From the NCBI RefSeq assembly GCF_039534915.1, contig NZ_BAAAWE010000001.1:6262001-6326000 (forward strand): DNA of 64,000 nucleotides. The letters are read 5' to 3'. Made by a program: the position numbers and the translations under genes. Below the pieces are notes generated by a model. That model searched no databases, was not told the DNA's origin, and saw only the letters and a list, made by a program, of their open reading frames with translations. How positions within the stretch are numbered: the first letter of the stretch is position 1; each line of letters opens with the position of its first letter. This document shows positions 8,490-17,100 of this stretch, piece after piece. This DNA comes from Streptomyces roseofulvus. Its GTDB lineage: Bacteria; Actinomycetota; Actinomycetes; Streptomycetales; Streptomycetaceae.

Positions 8490-8827
8490 CGCTGCCCCCA
8501 CACCGCGTCCCAGGGCTTCAGGTGCCCGCCGTACCCGGCGGCGACCAGCTCCTCGTACACCGCGTCCACCGCCGCCGGCGACCCGCACCGGAAGGCGAGC
8601 TCGATCCGGTGGCCGCCGGCCGGCCGCGTCCAGCCGGGGTCGAAGGAGCGGACGACGTCCTCCGTGTCCCAGGCGATCCGCAGCCCGCCGGGCAGCACCG
8701 CCTCCACGTGCGGTGCGGACTCCGCGCCGGCCGGGATGTCCAGGCCGAGGCGCCGGTAGAACGCGAGCGAGGCGGCCATGTCCGAGACGACGAGGCCGAC
8801 GAGGTCGAGACGAGGGGTGAGGTCCAT
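8417..8827 (-). CDS. VOC (glyoxalase/bleomycin-resistance fold) family protein
   Basis: 136 residues with the paired beta-alpha-beta-beta-beta modules of the vicinal oxygen chelate fold: DLVGLVVSDMAASLAFYRRLG at the start of module one and WGQRYAVVLDPDGSGVSLF at the end of module two. Small members of this type act as antibiotic-binding proteins, lyases or unknown enzymes; the substrate is not predictable. The ATG at 8827 is chosen because it starts right before the first strand. It overlaps the end of the AraC gene on the other strand by 73 bases. Confidence 0.82.
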   Translation of the reverse strand: MDLTPRLDLVGLVVSDMAASLAFYRRLGLDIPAGAESAPHVEAVLPGGLRIAWDTEDVVRSFDPGWTRPAGGHRIELAFRCGSPAAVDAVYEELVAAGYGGHLKPWDAVWGQRYAVVLDPDGSGVSLFADEAAERA

Positions 8828-9021
8828 GGCGCCACCGTAGGCCCGCCCCCCGCCCCCGGTCTTGTACGAATCGGACGCGGACATTCGGCCCGATCCGCCG
8901 TCCGGAAGCCGCCGTTCGGCAACCGGGACTGCTCCACCGGACGACGTCGGAGCGAACTCTCGCCGATTCCATGACGTCGCGTCAGCGGAGCTGGTACCCG
9001 TTCTCCCAGGATCACGACTTC

Positions 9022-9044
9022 GGCGCCGGGAGATCCCCGGCGCC
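9022..9044 (+). other. Hairpin in the 5' leader of the phospholipase gene
   Basis: GGCGCCGGG (9022-9030) pairs perfectly with CCCGGCGCC (9036-9044) across a 5-base loop. It stands eight bases before the GGGAGG ribosome site of the phospholipase gene and could tune mRNA stability or translation. Confidence 0.5.
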
Positions 9045-9064
9045 TTCCCCCGGGAGGATCGCTG

Positions 9065-9526
9065 ATGCGCAGTCGAGTCGCCGCCGTGACCGCCACCGTG
9101 ACAGCCGGATTGATCGCCCTCGCCACCCCCGCCTCCGCCGCACCCGCCGACAAGCCGCAGGTGCTCAGCAGCTGGACGCAGACGACCGCGACGAGCTACA
9201 ACGCCTGGGTCACCGCCCGGGCGAACCAGAGCGCCTGGTCCGCCTACGGCTTCGACTGGTCGACCGACTACTGCTCGTCCTCGCCGGACAACCCGCTCGG
9301 CTTCCCCTTCCAGACGGCCTGCGCCCGCCACGACTTCGGCTACCGCAACTACAAGGCCGCCGGCACCTTCAGCGCCAACAAGCCCCGCCTCGACGACGCC
9401 TTCTACGCCGACCTCAAGCGCGTCTGCGCCCGCTACTCGGGCCTGACCCGCACCTCCTGCGACTCCACCGCCTGGACCTACTACCAGGCCGTGAAGGCCT
9501 TCGGCAGCAGCCCGGCCGTCAACTGA
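9065..9526 (+). CDS. Secreted prokaryotic phospholipase A2
   Basis: 153 residues. A signal peptide spans residues 1 to about 26 (cleavage after ASA). The mature part carries the PLA2 active site CARHDFGYRNY with Cys86, catalytic His89 and Asp90, plus Cys70, Cys121 and Cys132, giving the two disulfides expected for Streptomyces PLA2. It hydrolyses sn-2 ester bonds of phospholipids outside the cell, normally calcium dependent. GGGAGG lies seven bases before the ATG. It stands alone in its transcription unit, between a leader hairpin and a strong downstream hairpin. Confidence 0.93.
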   Translation: MRSRVAAVTATVTAGLIALATPASAAPADKPQVLSSWTQTTATSYNAWVTARANQSAWSAYGFDWSTDYCSSSPDNPLGFPFQTACARHDFGYRNYKAAGTFSANKPRLDDAFYADLKRVCARYSGLTRTSCDSTAWTYYQAVKAFGSSPAVN

Positions 9527-9547
9527 ACCAAATTCGGTGGTGCCGTG

Positions 9548-9586
9548 CCTCGGGGCGGACTATGGTGCTCCTGTCCGTCCCCGAGG
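9548..9586. terminator. Long hairpin between the phospholipase gene and the rsgA leader ORF
   Basis: CCTCGGGG-CGGAC (9548-9560) pairs with GTCCG-CCCCGAGG (9573-9586) with one bulged T (9578) and a 12-base loop. It is 21 bases after the phospholipase stop, so it may be its terminator. It equally sits in what could be the 5' leader of the small ORF and rsgA, where it could be regulatory. Confidence 0.6.
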
Positions 9587-9627
9587 GGCGGCGTCGGTAC
9601 GTAGAGAAGAAGCAGGAGGTGAGGACA

Positions 9628-9702
9628 TTGATGACTGTCACGGTGACGGGCTCTGCCCGCATTCAGGAGTTCATCGTTCCCACCCCTGTGGTCTCCGGCT
9701 GA
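9628..9702 (+). CDS. Small ORF with a perfect Shine-Dalgarno ahead of rsgA
   Basis: A 23 or 24-codon ORF (ATG at 9631 or TTG at 9628) encodes MTVTVTGSARIQEFIVPTPV then VSG and a TGA. AGGAGGT at 9614-9620 is a near-perfect ribosome site, the best in this neighbourhood. The stop is 60 bases before rsgA, and a 7-base GC hairpin lies in between. I do not recognise the peptide. The arrangement resembles a translated leader that could couple ribosome status to expression of a ribosome-assembly GTPase; this is inference. Confidence 0.55.
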   Translation: MMTVTVTGSARIQEFIVPTPVVSG

Positions 9703-9717
9703 CATCACTCGACCTCT

Positions 9718-9734
9718 CGCGCGCGGAGCGCGCG
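9718..9734 (+). other. GC hairpin between the small ORF and rsgA
   Basis: CGCGCGC (9718-9724) and GCGCGCG (9728-9734) form a 7-base stem with a GGA loop, 15 bases after the small ORF stop and 28 bases before the rsgA TTG start. It could be an attenuator stem or simply a pause site. Confidence 0.45.
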
Positions 9735-9762
9735 GCCGGGGCCACCCTGTGAAGGGTTCCCC

Positions 9763-10875
9763 TTGTCTTTCTCGCTTTCCTCCTCCTTCTCCTCCTCTTC
9801 GCTCGACGCGCACGGCTGGGACTCCGGCTGGGCCGAGAGCTTCGCGCCGTACGCCGCCCAGGGGCTCGTGCCGGGGCGGGTGATCCGCGTCGACCGGGGG
9901 CAGTGCGACGTCGCCACCGCGGACGGCGTCGTCCGGGCCGACACGGCGTTCGTGACGCCGCACGACCCGCTGCGGGTCGTCTGCACCGGGGACTGGGCCG
10001 CCGTCGACCCCGAGGGCACGAGCGACCCCCGGTACGTGCGGGCCTGCCTGCCGCGGCGGACCGCGTTCGCCCGGTCCACCTCCTCCAAGCGGTCCGAGGG
10101 GCAGATCCTCGCGGCCAACGTCGACCACGCCGTCATCACCGTCTCGCTCGCCGTCGAGCTGGACCTCGGCCGGATCGAGCGCTTCCTCGCCCTCGCGTGG
10201 GAGTCGGGCGCCCAGCCGACCGTCGTGCTGTCCAAGGCCGACCTGGTGCCCGACCCGGTCGTCCTCGCCCACCTCGTGGAGGACGTCCAGGCCGTCGCGC
10301 CCGGCGTCGAGGTGCTGCCGCTCAGCTCGGCCAGCGGCGAGGGGATCGACGTCCTCGCGGCCGTCGTCTCCGGCGGCACCACCGTCCTCCTCGGCGTCTC
10401 CGGCGCCGGGAAGTCCACCCTCGCCAACGCCCTCGTCGGCGAGGACGTCATGGACGTGCGGGCGGCCCGGGACGTGGACGGCAAGGGGCGGCACACCACC
10501 ACCACCCGGAACCTCTTCGTGCTGCCCGGGGGCGGGGTCCTCATCGACACGCCGGGGCTGCGCGGGGTCGGCCTCTGGGACGCGGAGGCCGGGGTCGGGC
10601 AGACCTTCTCGGAGATCGAGGAGCTGGCCGCCGACTGCCGCTTCCACGACTGCTCCCACGAGTCCGAGCCCGGCTGCGCGGTCGTCGCCGCCCTCGACGA
10701 GGGTTCGCTCTCCGTGCGCCGGCTGGAGAGCTACCGCAAGCTGCTGCGCGAGAACCAGCGGCTCGTCGCCAAGACCGACGCCCGGATGCGCCACGAGATC
10801 CGCAAGGACTGGAAGCGCAAGGGCGCCGAGGGACGCGCCGCCCTGGCCTTCAAGCGCGAGGGCCGGCTTCGCTAG
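9763..10875 (+). CDS. rsgA: Ribosome small subunit-dependent GTPase A
   Basis: 370 residues with the circularly permuted GTPase order of RsgA/YjeQ: an N-terminal OB-fold (residues about 30-105), G4 SKAD at 157-160, G1 GVSGAGKST at 211-219, switch region GRHTTTT, G3 DTPG at 262-265, then the zinc knuckle Cys292-x4-Cys297-x-His299-x5-Cys305. It assists late maturation of the 30S subunit. The N-terminus is unusually serine rich. The start is a TTG at 9763 with GAAGGG upstream. Expression may depend on the leader at 9548-9734. Confidence 0.93.
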   Translation: MSFSLSSSFSSSSLDAHGWDSGWAESFAPYAAQGLVPGRVIRVDRGQCDVATADGVVRADTAFVTPHDPLRVVCTGDWAAVDPEGTSDPRYVRACLPRRTAFARSTSSKRSEGQILAANVDHAVITVSLAVELDLGRIERFLALAWESGAQPTVVLSKADLVPDPVVLAHLVEDVQAVAPGVEVLPLSSASGEGIDVLAAVVSGGTTVLLGVSGAGKSTLANALVGEDVMDVRAARDVDGKGRHTTTTRNLFVLPGGGVLIDTPGLRGVGLWDAEAGVGQTFSEIEELAADCRFHDCSHESEPGCAVVAALDEGSLSVRRLESYRKLLRENQRLVAKTDARMRHEIRKDWKRKGAEGRAALAFKREGRLR

Positions 10876-10917
10876 CTCCGGGGCTCCGGCTCCGCTGGCC
10901 CCCGCGGTCCCCGGAGC
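10875..10917 (+). terminator. Hairpin at the rsgA stop
   Basis: GCTCCGGGG (10875-10883) pairs with CCCCGGAGC (10909-10917); the first arm begins on the last base of the TAG stop. The 25-base loop can pair further internally. No T-run follows, which is common in this genus. Confidence 0.55.
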
Positions 10918-10937
10918 GTCGTGTCCGAATCCCGCGA

Positions 10938-10963
10938 GTGTGCGGCGGTCCGCCGCCGCACAC
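10938..10963. promoter_or_regulatory. Perfect palindrome just ahead of the Ada-like gene
   Basis: Eleven-base arms GTGTGCGGCGG and CCGCCGCACAC flank a TCCG centre and end seven bases before the ATG at 10971. It could be an operator for autoregulation or an mRNA hairpin that hides the adjacent GGAGG. Confidence 0.5.
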
Positions 10964-10970
10964 TGGAGGC

Positions 10971-12317
10971 ATGACGGACGACGAGGGGGACACCCTCTAC
11001 CAGGCGGTGAGCAGCCGGGACGCGCGGTTCGACGGAGAGTTCTTCTTCGCCGTGCGGACCACCGGCATCTACTGCCGGCCCAGCTGCCCCGCCGTCACCC
11101 CCAAGCGGCGGAACGTGGCCTTCTTCACCACGGCCGCCGCCGCCCAGGGACACGGCTTCCGGGCCTGCCGCCGGTGCCGGCCCGACGCGGTGCCCGGCTC
11201 CGCCGCGTGGAACGTGCGGGCCGACGTCGTCGGGCGCGCGGTCCGGATGATCGGCGACGGCGTGGTGGACCGCGAGGGCGTCCCGGGGCTCGCCGTCCGC
11301 CTCGGGTACAGCGCCCGCCAGGTCCAGCGCCAGCTCACCGCCGAGCTCGGCGCCGGCCCGATGGCGCTCGCCCGCGCCCAGCGGGCCCACACCGCCCGCC
11401 TGCTGCTCCAGACCACCGCGCTGCCGGTCACCGAGGTGGCGTTCGCGGCCGGTTTCAGCAGCATCCGGCAGTTCAACGACACCATCCGCGCCGTGTACGC
11501 CCGCACCCCGACCGAGCTGCGCGCCGAGACGCCCGGCGCCCCGGGCCCGAGGGACGCCGCGGGCGTGCCGCTGCGGCTCGCGTACCGGGGGCCGTACGCC
11601 ACCCGCGAGGTCTTCGACCTGCTGGCCGCCGAGGCCCTGCCGGGCGTCGAGGAGGTCACCGGGCCGCCCGGCGACCGCACCTACCGGCGGACCCTGCGGC
11701 TGCCGTACGGGCCCGGCGTCGTCGCCGTCGGCGAGCGGGCGCCCGGCCGCTGGCTGGAGGCCCGGCTGCACCTCGCCGAGCTGCGCGACCTCACCACCGC
11801 CGTGCACCGGCTGCGCCGCCTCCTCGACCTGGACGCCGACCCGTACGCGGTCGCCGAGCGGCTCGGCGCCGACCCCCGCCTGGCCGCCGCGGTCGCCGCC
11901 CGGCCCGGCGTCCGCTCGCCCGGCGCCGCCGACCCGGAGGAGTACGCCCTCCGGACCGTGCTGGGCCCCGAGGGCTCCGCGCGGGTCCTGGCGGAGTCCG
12001 GCACCCCGCTGGACGCGCCCGACGGCTCGCTCCGGGCGCTCTTCCCCGCGCCGGCGGAGCTCACCGGCCATCCGGTCGCCGGTCCGCTGGCCCGCGCCCT
12101 CGCCGACGGCGTCCTCCGCCTCGACCCGGGCGCCGACCGCGACGAGGCCGCCCGCGTCCTCGGAGCCGTACCCGGAGTGGGCGCCCGCGCGGCCGCGCGG
12201 ATCCGCGTCCGGTCCCTGGGCGACCCGGACGTGCCCGCGCCGGACGGGGCCGACGCGCCGGAGTGGGCGCCCTGGCGGTCGTACGCGCAGCGCTACCGGG
12301 ACGTCAGCCCCAGATGA
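10971..12317 (+). CDS. Ada/AlkA-type DNA repair regulator, glycosylase domain possibly shortened
   Basis: 448 residues in three parts. Residues about 17-75 are the Ada methyl-phosphotriester domain with zinc ligands Cys35, Cys39, Cys66 and Cys69; Cys35 is the methyl acceptor by analogy. Residues about 85-180 are an AraC helix-turn-helix. The rest is AlkA-like, with a helix-hairpin-helix VPGVGARAAARI. After GDPDVPAPDG the chain goes straight to EWAPWRSYAQRY; AlkA proteins normally have an extra helix there following the catalytic Asp, so glycosylase activity is uncertain. The GGAGG before the ATG is only one base away, so initiation may be leaderless. Confidence 0.88.
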   Translation: MTDDEGDTLYQAVSSRDARFDGEFFFAVRTTGIYCRPSCPAVTPKRRNVAFFTTAAAAQGHGFRACRRCRPDAVPGSAAWNVRADVVGRAVRMIGDGVVDREGVPGLAVRLGYSARQVQRQLTAELGAGPMALARAQRAHTARLLLQTTALPVTEVAFAAGFSSIRQFNDTIRAVYARTPTELRAETPGAPGPRDAAGVPLRLAYRGPYATREVFDLLAAEALPGVEEVTGPPGDRTYRRTLRLPYGPGVVAVGERAPGRWLEARLHLAELRDLTTAVHRLRRLLDLDADPYAVAERLGADPRLAAAVAARPGVRSPGAADPEEYALRTVLGPEGSARVLAESGTPLDAPDGSLRALFPAPAELTGHPVAGPLARALADGVLRLDPGADRDEAARVLGAVPGVGARAAARIRVRSLGDPDVPAPDGADAPEWAPWRSYAQRYRDVSPR

Positions 12318-12786
12318 CCGCGCCGACCCAGGCGCCCACGATCAGCAGACAGGCGAACAGCTCGACCAGCACGCTCGTGCCGGCCGCCCGCATGACCGTC
12401 CGGGTGGCGGCGCGGGCCTGGCCGTGGCCGCCGAGCCGGCGCCGCTCGCAGAGGTAGATCCCGCCGACGAAGCCGGGTACCGCGCCGAGCACCGGGACCA
12501 GGACGAAGCCGAGGAGGGCGCCGGCGCCCGCGTACCCGATCGCGCGGCGGGTGAGCCCCGCGCCCCGGAAGCGGCGCGGCGGCAGCTGCCAGACCACCAC
12601 CTGGGTGAGCAGCAGCAGGGCGGTCGAGGAGACCAGCAGGATCCACGCGAGGCCGGTCTGCTCGTGCAGCGACCACCAGAGCACGGCGGCCCAGATCAGC
12701 CAACTGCCCGGCACACCGGGGGCCAGGACCCCGAACAGGCCGAGGAGCATGACCGCCGCGACCATGAGGAGCTGCCACACACCCAC
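12304..12786 (-). CDS. DUF456 family membrane protein
   Basis: 160 residues that are almost wholly hydrophobic, with about four to five membrane segments and the family's small-residue motifs GVLAPGVPGSWLIWAAVLWW and LVPVLGAVPGFVGGIYLCE. Function unknown. I favour the GTG at 12786 because GGGGGAGG lies eight bases upstream; a start at 12804 would place that site inside the gene. Its last 14 bases overlap the end of the convergent Ada-like gene. Confidence 0.82.
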   Translation of the reverse strand: MGVWQLLMVAAVMLLGLFGVLAPGVPGSWLIWAAVLWWSLHEQTGLAWILLVSSTALLLLTQVVVWQLPPRRFRGAGLTRRAIGYAGAGALLGFVLVPVLGAVPGFVGGIYLCERRRLGGHGQARAATRTVMRAAGTSVLVELFACLLIVGAWVGAVIWG

Positions 12787-12850
12787 CCGCCCAGCCTCCC
12801 CCACCCGAAGGGTTCCCGCAGGTCGCGAGGGCCGATGGGGTGGCCCGCCG

Positions 12851-12984
12851 GTCAGGTCCCGACGATCCGGAGGCGGGGTGGACCGTACGGTCGGGTCCTG
12901 GCGACCCGCGACGGGAGCGACCGCCCGGTCAGGTCGCGACGAGCCGGTGGCGGGGTGGACCGTACGGTCAGGTCCTGGCGACCC
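12851..12984. repeat. 57-base imperfect duplication at the end of the TrmB/LuxR gene
   Basis: Bases 12851-12907 and 12928-12984 match except at four positions, with a 77-base period. Each copy contains the perfect palindrome GACCGTACGGTC (12881-12892 and 12958-12969). The right copy includes the TGA stop and last codons of the regulator gene, the left copy lies just beyond it, so this is a recent duplication of a gene end, possibly of a terminator. Confidence 0.8.
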
Positions 12985-13951
12985 AGCCCTTCTCGTACGC
13001 GTGCCAGCCGAGCTGGAGGCGGGTGGTCACCGCCGCCAGCTCCATCAGCCCCTTCACCCGCCGCTGGACCGTCCGCAGCCCCAGGTCCAGCTGTTTCGCC
13101 ACGCTCGCGTCGGTCATCCCGGCCAGCAGCAGGGAGAGGATCTCCAGGTCGGTGCTGTCCGGGCCGGGGGCCTGGTCCTCGGTGATCTGCGCGCCCGCGC
13201 CGAGCCGCAGCGGCAGCGCCTCCCGCCACACCGACTCGAAGAGGCCCATCAGGGACTCCAGGAGCCCGCTCGCGTGCACCACCAGCGCGGCCGGCTCCGC
13301 GCCCCGGCCGGTGAGCGGGACCATCGCGAGGGTGCGGTCGGCCACCACCAGCTTGGTCGGCACCCGGTCGACGACCCGGATGCGCTCCTCGCGGCCGAGC
13401 GCCGCGGACAGTTCGAGGAGGCCGCTGGGGAGGGTCAGCACCTCCCGCTCGATCACCACCCGATAGCGCACGCCGCGTCCGGCGGCCAGCTCCTCGGCGT
13501 CGTTCTCCAGGCCCGTGACGGCGATCGGCTTGCCGGTGACCAGCGCGCAGACCTCCTCCTGCGCGCCGAGCTGGAGCTGGAGGAAGCGGTGGGTCACGGC
13601 GCTCGCGCCGGTCACCACCTCGACCAGGTCGTGCACGGCCGGCTCGGTGGCCTCGGCCCGGTACTCCTCGGCGAGCAGCGCCGCCGCGAGCTCGGCCTGC
13701 TCCAGCTCGTGCCGCTGCTGGGTGAGGAGCGCGCCGAGCGCGACCCCCGGGGGCGCCGCCACCCAGCGGCCGGTACGCGCGGAGGACTGGGCGGCGAGTC
13801 CCTGCGCCTCCAGCCGGCGCAGCGACCGCTCGACGTCCCGTTCGGGCAGGGTGAGCCGGTGCGCCAGGTCGGTGACCTCGGCCGCCCCGAGCGCGATCAG
13901 CGCGCGGTACGCGGACTCCTGCCGTTCGTCCAGTCCTATCGCTCCCAGCAT
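12968..13951 (-). CDS. TrmB/LuxR-type transcriptional regulator
   Basis: 327 residues. The N-terminus (LDERQESAYRALIALGAAEV, winged helix to about residue 75) is TrmB-like; the C-terminus carries a LuxR-type helix-turn-helix (LEILSLLLAGMTDASVAKQLDLGLRTVQRR). This two-domain class is common in Streptomyces beside secreted enzymes. The ATG at 13951 begins at MLGAIGLDERQ with a G-rich ribosome site; upstream in-frame ATGs at 14020 and beyond give a low-complexity extension and are rejected. Divergent from the subtilase gene, which it may control. Confidence 0.85.
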   Translation of the reverse strand: MLGAIGLDERQESAYRALIALGAAEVTDLAHRLTLPERDVERSLRRLEAQGLAAQSSARTGRWVAAPPGVALGALLTQQRHELEQAELAAALLAEEYRAEATEPAVHDLVEVVTGASAVTHRFLQLQLGAQEEVCALVTGKPIAVTGLENDAEELAAGRGVRYRVVIEREVLTLPSGLLELSAALGREERIRVVDRVPTKLVVADRTLAMVPLTGRGAEPAALVVHASGLLESLMGLFESVWREALPLRLGAGAQITEDQAPGPDSTDLEILSLLLAGMTDASVAKQLDLGLRTVQRRVKGLMELAAVTTRLQLGWHAYEKGWVART

Positions 13952-14038
13952 CGGTTCCCGCCCCTCGCCGTGCCTCCGGCGCACCGCGCGCGATGTTCCG
14001 CGGGTGTTCTCCGGAGTCATTCGTTCCGTTGGTGACCT

Positions 14039-14068
14039 GGCGGGAAACGGCCACGGCGTATTCCCGCC
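14039..14068. promoter_or_regulatory. Inverted repeat in the regulator/subtilase intergenic region
   Basis: GGCGGGAA (14039-14046) and TTCCCGCC (14061-14068) are perfect inverted 8-mers 14 bases apart, 88 bases upstream of the regulator start and 117 bases before the subtilase start. A plausible operator for the divergent TrmB/LuxR protein. Confidence 0.45.
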
Positions 14069-14184
14069 TCTCCCATCATCCCTGTACCGCCCTCGGCTCT
14101 GCCAATGTGGCGCCACCGCAGCACCAACCGCCTCCGGATACAGGTGACTTGCGCCATCTTGTCCGGATTCTGATGGGGAGAGCG

Positions 14185-17100
14185 ATGCGCCCGATTTCGC
14201 GTACGGCCCTGGGGGCGGCGACCGCCGCCGTCCTGGCCGTCACCGCGGCCCTGCCGTCCGTCGCGGCCCAGCCGCCGGCCGGCGGGCCGGCCGAACGCCC
14301 GCTGGTCGGCAGCGAGGCCCAGGCCCGCGCCGGGGAGCGGGCCGCCACGGTGACCCTGGTCACCGGCGACCGCGTCCTGGTCACCCGCGACGAGCGGGGC
14401 AACCCCGCCGCCACCGTGCTGCCCCGCGAGGACGGCACCGTCCCGCTGGTCCAGACCCGCCGCTCCGGCCAGGACCTCTACGTCTACCCCGAGGACGCCA
14501 CCGGCGCGCTCGCCGCCGACCGGGTCGACGAGGAGCTGTTCAACGTCACCGGCCTGGTCCGCCAGGGCTACGACGACGCCTCCACCACCACCCTGCCGCT
14601 GATCGCCGTCTACGGCTCCGGCGCCACCGCCCGCACCACCCCCGCCGCCCCGCGCGGCGCCCGCCGCGGCCAGGTCCTCAAGACCATCGACGGCGTCGCC
14701 CTCCAGGCCGACAAGAAGCAGGCCGGCACCTTCTGGGCCGAGGTCTCCGCCCCCGCCGCCCGCTCCGCCGCCGCCGGCATCGAGAAGCTGTGGCTGGACC
14801 GCAAGGTCGAGGCCGCCCTGGAGCGCTCCGCCCAGCAGGTGCACGCCCCCGAGGCGTGGGCCGCCGGCTACGACGGCACCGGCACCACGGTCGCCGTCCT
14901 CGACACCGGCGCCGACGCCGGACACCCCGACCTCCAGGGCCGGATCGTCGCCTCGGAGAACTTCACCGACTCCGACAGCGCCACCGACCACCAGGGCCAC
15001 GGCACCCACACCCTCTCCACCGTCGGCGGCTCCGGCGCCGCCAGTGACGGAAAGAAGAAGGGCATCGCCCCGGGTGCCCGGCTGCTCAACGGCAAGGTCC
15101 TCAACGACTACGGCTCCGGCGCCACGTCGTGGATCATCGCCGGCATGGAGTGGGCCGTCGCCCAGGGCGCCGACGTCGTCTCCATGAGCCTCGGCAACCC
15201 CTCCGAGACCGACTGCGACGACCCGATGAGCGCCGCCGCCGAAGAACTCGCCCAGAACCAGGGCACGTTGTTCGTCGTCGCCGCCGGCAACTCCGGCCCC
15301 TCCCTCAACTCCGTCTCCTCGCCCGGCTGCGCGCCCGGTGTCCTCACCGTCGGCGCCACCGACCGCGACGACTCCACCGCCTGGTTCTCCAGCCGCAGCC
15401 CCATAGCCAACGAGGCGCACACCCTCAAGCCGGAGATCGCCGCCCCCGGCGTCGCCATCTCCGCCGCCGCGGCCGGTGGCCGGGGCCTCTACGCCTACCA
15501 GGCCATGTCCGGTACGTCGATGGCCACCCCGCACGTCGCCGGCGCCGCCGCGATCCTGAAGCAGCGTCACCCCGACTGGACCGCACAGCAGTTGAAGGCG
15601 GCCCTCGTCTCCTCCGCCGACACCGGCATCCCCGGCGACGTCCGGGAGACCGGCGGCGGCCGGCTCGACGTCAAGGCCGCGATCGACCAGACGGTCCTCT
15701 CCGCCCCGGCCGTCCAGGGCGGCACGTACCACTGGCCGCAGGCGAAGAGCGACCGCACCACGGTCACCGTCCCCTACACCAACACCTCCGACGCACCGGT
15801 CACCCTCGCCCTCGCCGTCGAGAAGGTCACCGGCAACGACGGCTCCGCCGTCGCGTCCACCGTCGCCCGCCTCGGCCGGCCCACCGTCACCGTCCCGGCG
15901 GGCGCCACCGTCGAGGTCCCGCTCGCGATCGACCCCACCGCCCGCCTGCAGCGCGCCCAGTACGGCGACGTCACCGGCCGGATCGTCGCCACCGGCCCCG
16001 GCGGCGTCCACGTCTCCACCCCCTTCTCGCTCTACGTCGAGCCCGAGACGGTCACCCTCCGCGTCAAGCTGATCGACCGCCAGGGCAAGCCCGCCGACGG
16101 CGCCTCCTCGCTCGACGTCATCGGCCTCGACACCGCCACCGGCGAACGCCGCTTCAACGAGGGCGCCACCGACCAGGTCTTCCGGGTCCGGCCCGGCTCC
16201 TACTTCCTCACCTCCTTCGTCACCACCCGCGACGCCGGCGAGGGCGCCACCCTGGACGACTCGCTCACCCACCTGGCCCGCCCGCAGCTGGAACTCAGGG
16301 ACGACACCACCGTCGTCCTCGACGCCCGCGAGGCCCACCGGCTCTCGGTCCGCACCGACCGGCCCTCCGAACTCCGCGGCACCACCCTCGCGTTCGCCCG
16401 CTCCTGGGACGACACCTGGACCCACGCCGGCACCGTCACCGGCCCCCGCACCCTCCGCGCCCACTACGCCTCCGTCGAGGGCGAGGCCCGCGACGGCGAC
16501 TTCGAGTCCGGCAGCTACTGGCGCGCCGCCGCCCCGCAGATCACCTCGCTGCGCACCGGCGACGGCCTGGCCCTCCACCCGGTGACCGCCTCCACCGGCT
16601 CGGACAACCTCGACGGCACCGGCTCCGCCGCCCTCGTCGACGCCGGCACCGGCACCCCCGACGAGCTGAAGGCCGCCGGCGTCCAGGGCCGCCTCGCCCT
16701 GGTCCGCCTCCCCGACGACACCACCGCCGTCGGCACCCTGGCCCGCAACGCCAAGGCCGCCGGCGCGATCGGCGTCGTCGTCCACCACGCCTCGCCGGCC
16801 CGCTGGTACCCGGCCGGCGGCTTCACCGGCGCCGGCCTGCCCGTCCTCGCGATCCCGGCCGCCGAGGCGTCCGCGCTCCTCGGCAGGCTCGCGGCCGGCG
16901 AGGTCACCCTGCACTGGAACGCCACCGCCGAGACCCCGTACGTCTACAGCCTCGCCTTCCCCGAGACCGGCGAGATCGAGGACGAGCGCCGCTACCGGGT
17001 CCGGGACGCGCGCCTCGGCCGCTCGGAGATCACCTACGGCTCGGCGGGCGTCGCCGCGGACTTCATGAACTTCCCCGTGGCCCACCGCCCGAACGGCCTC

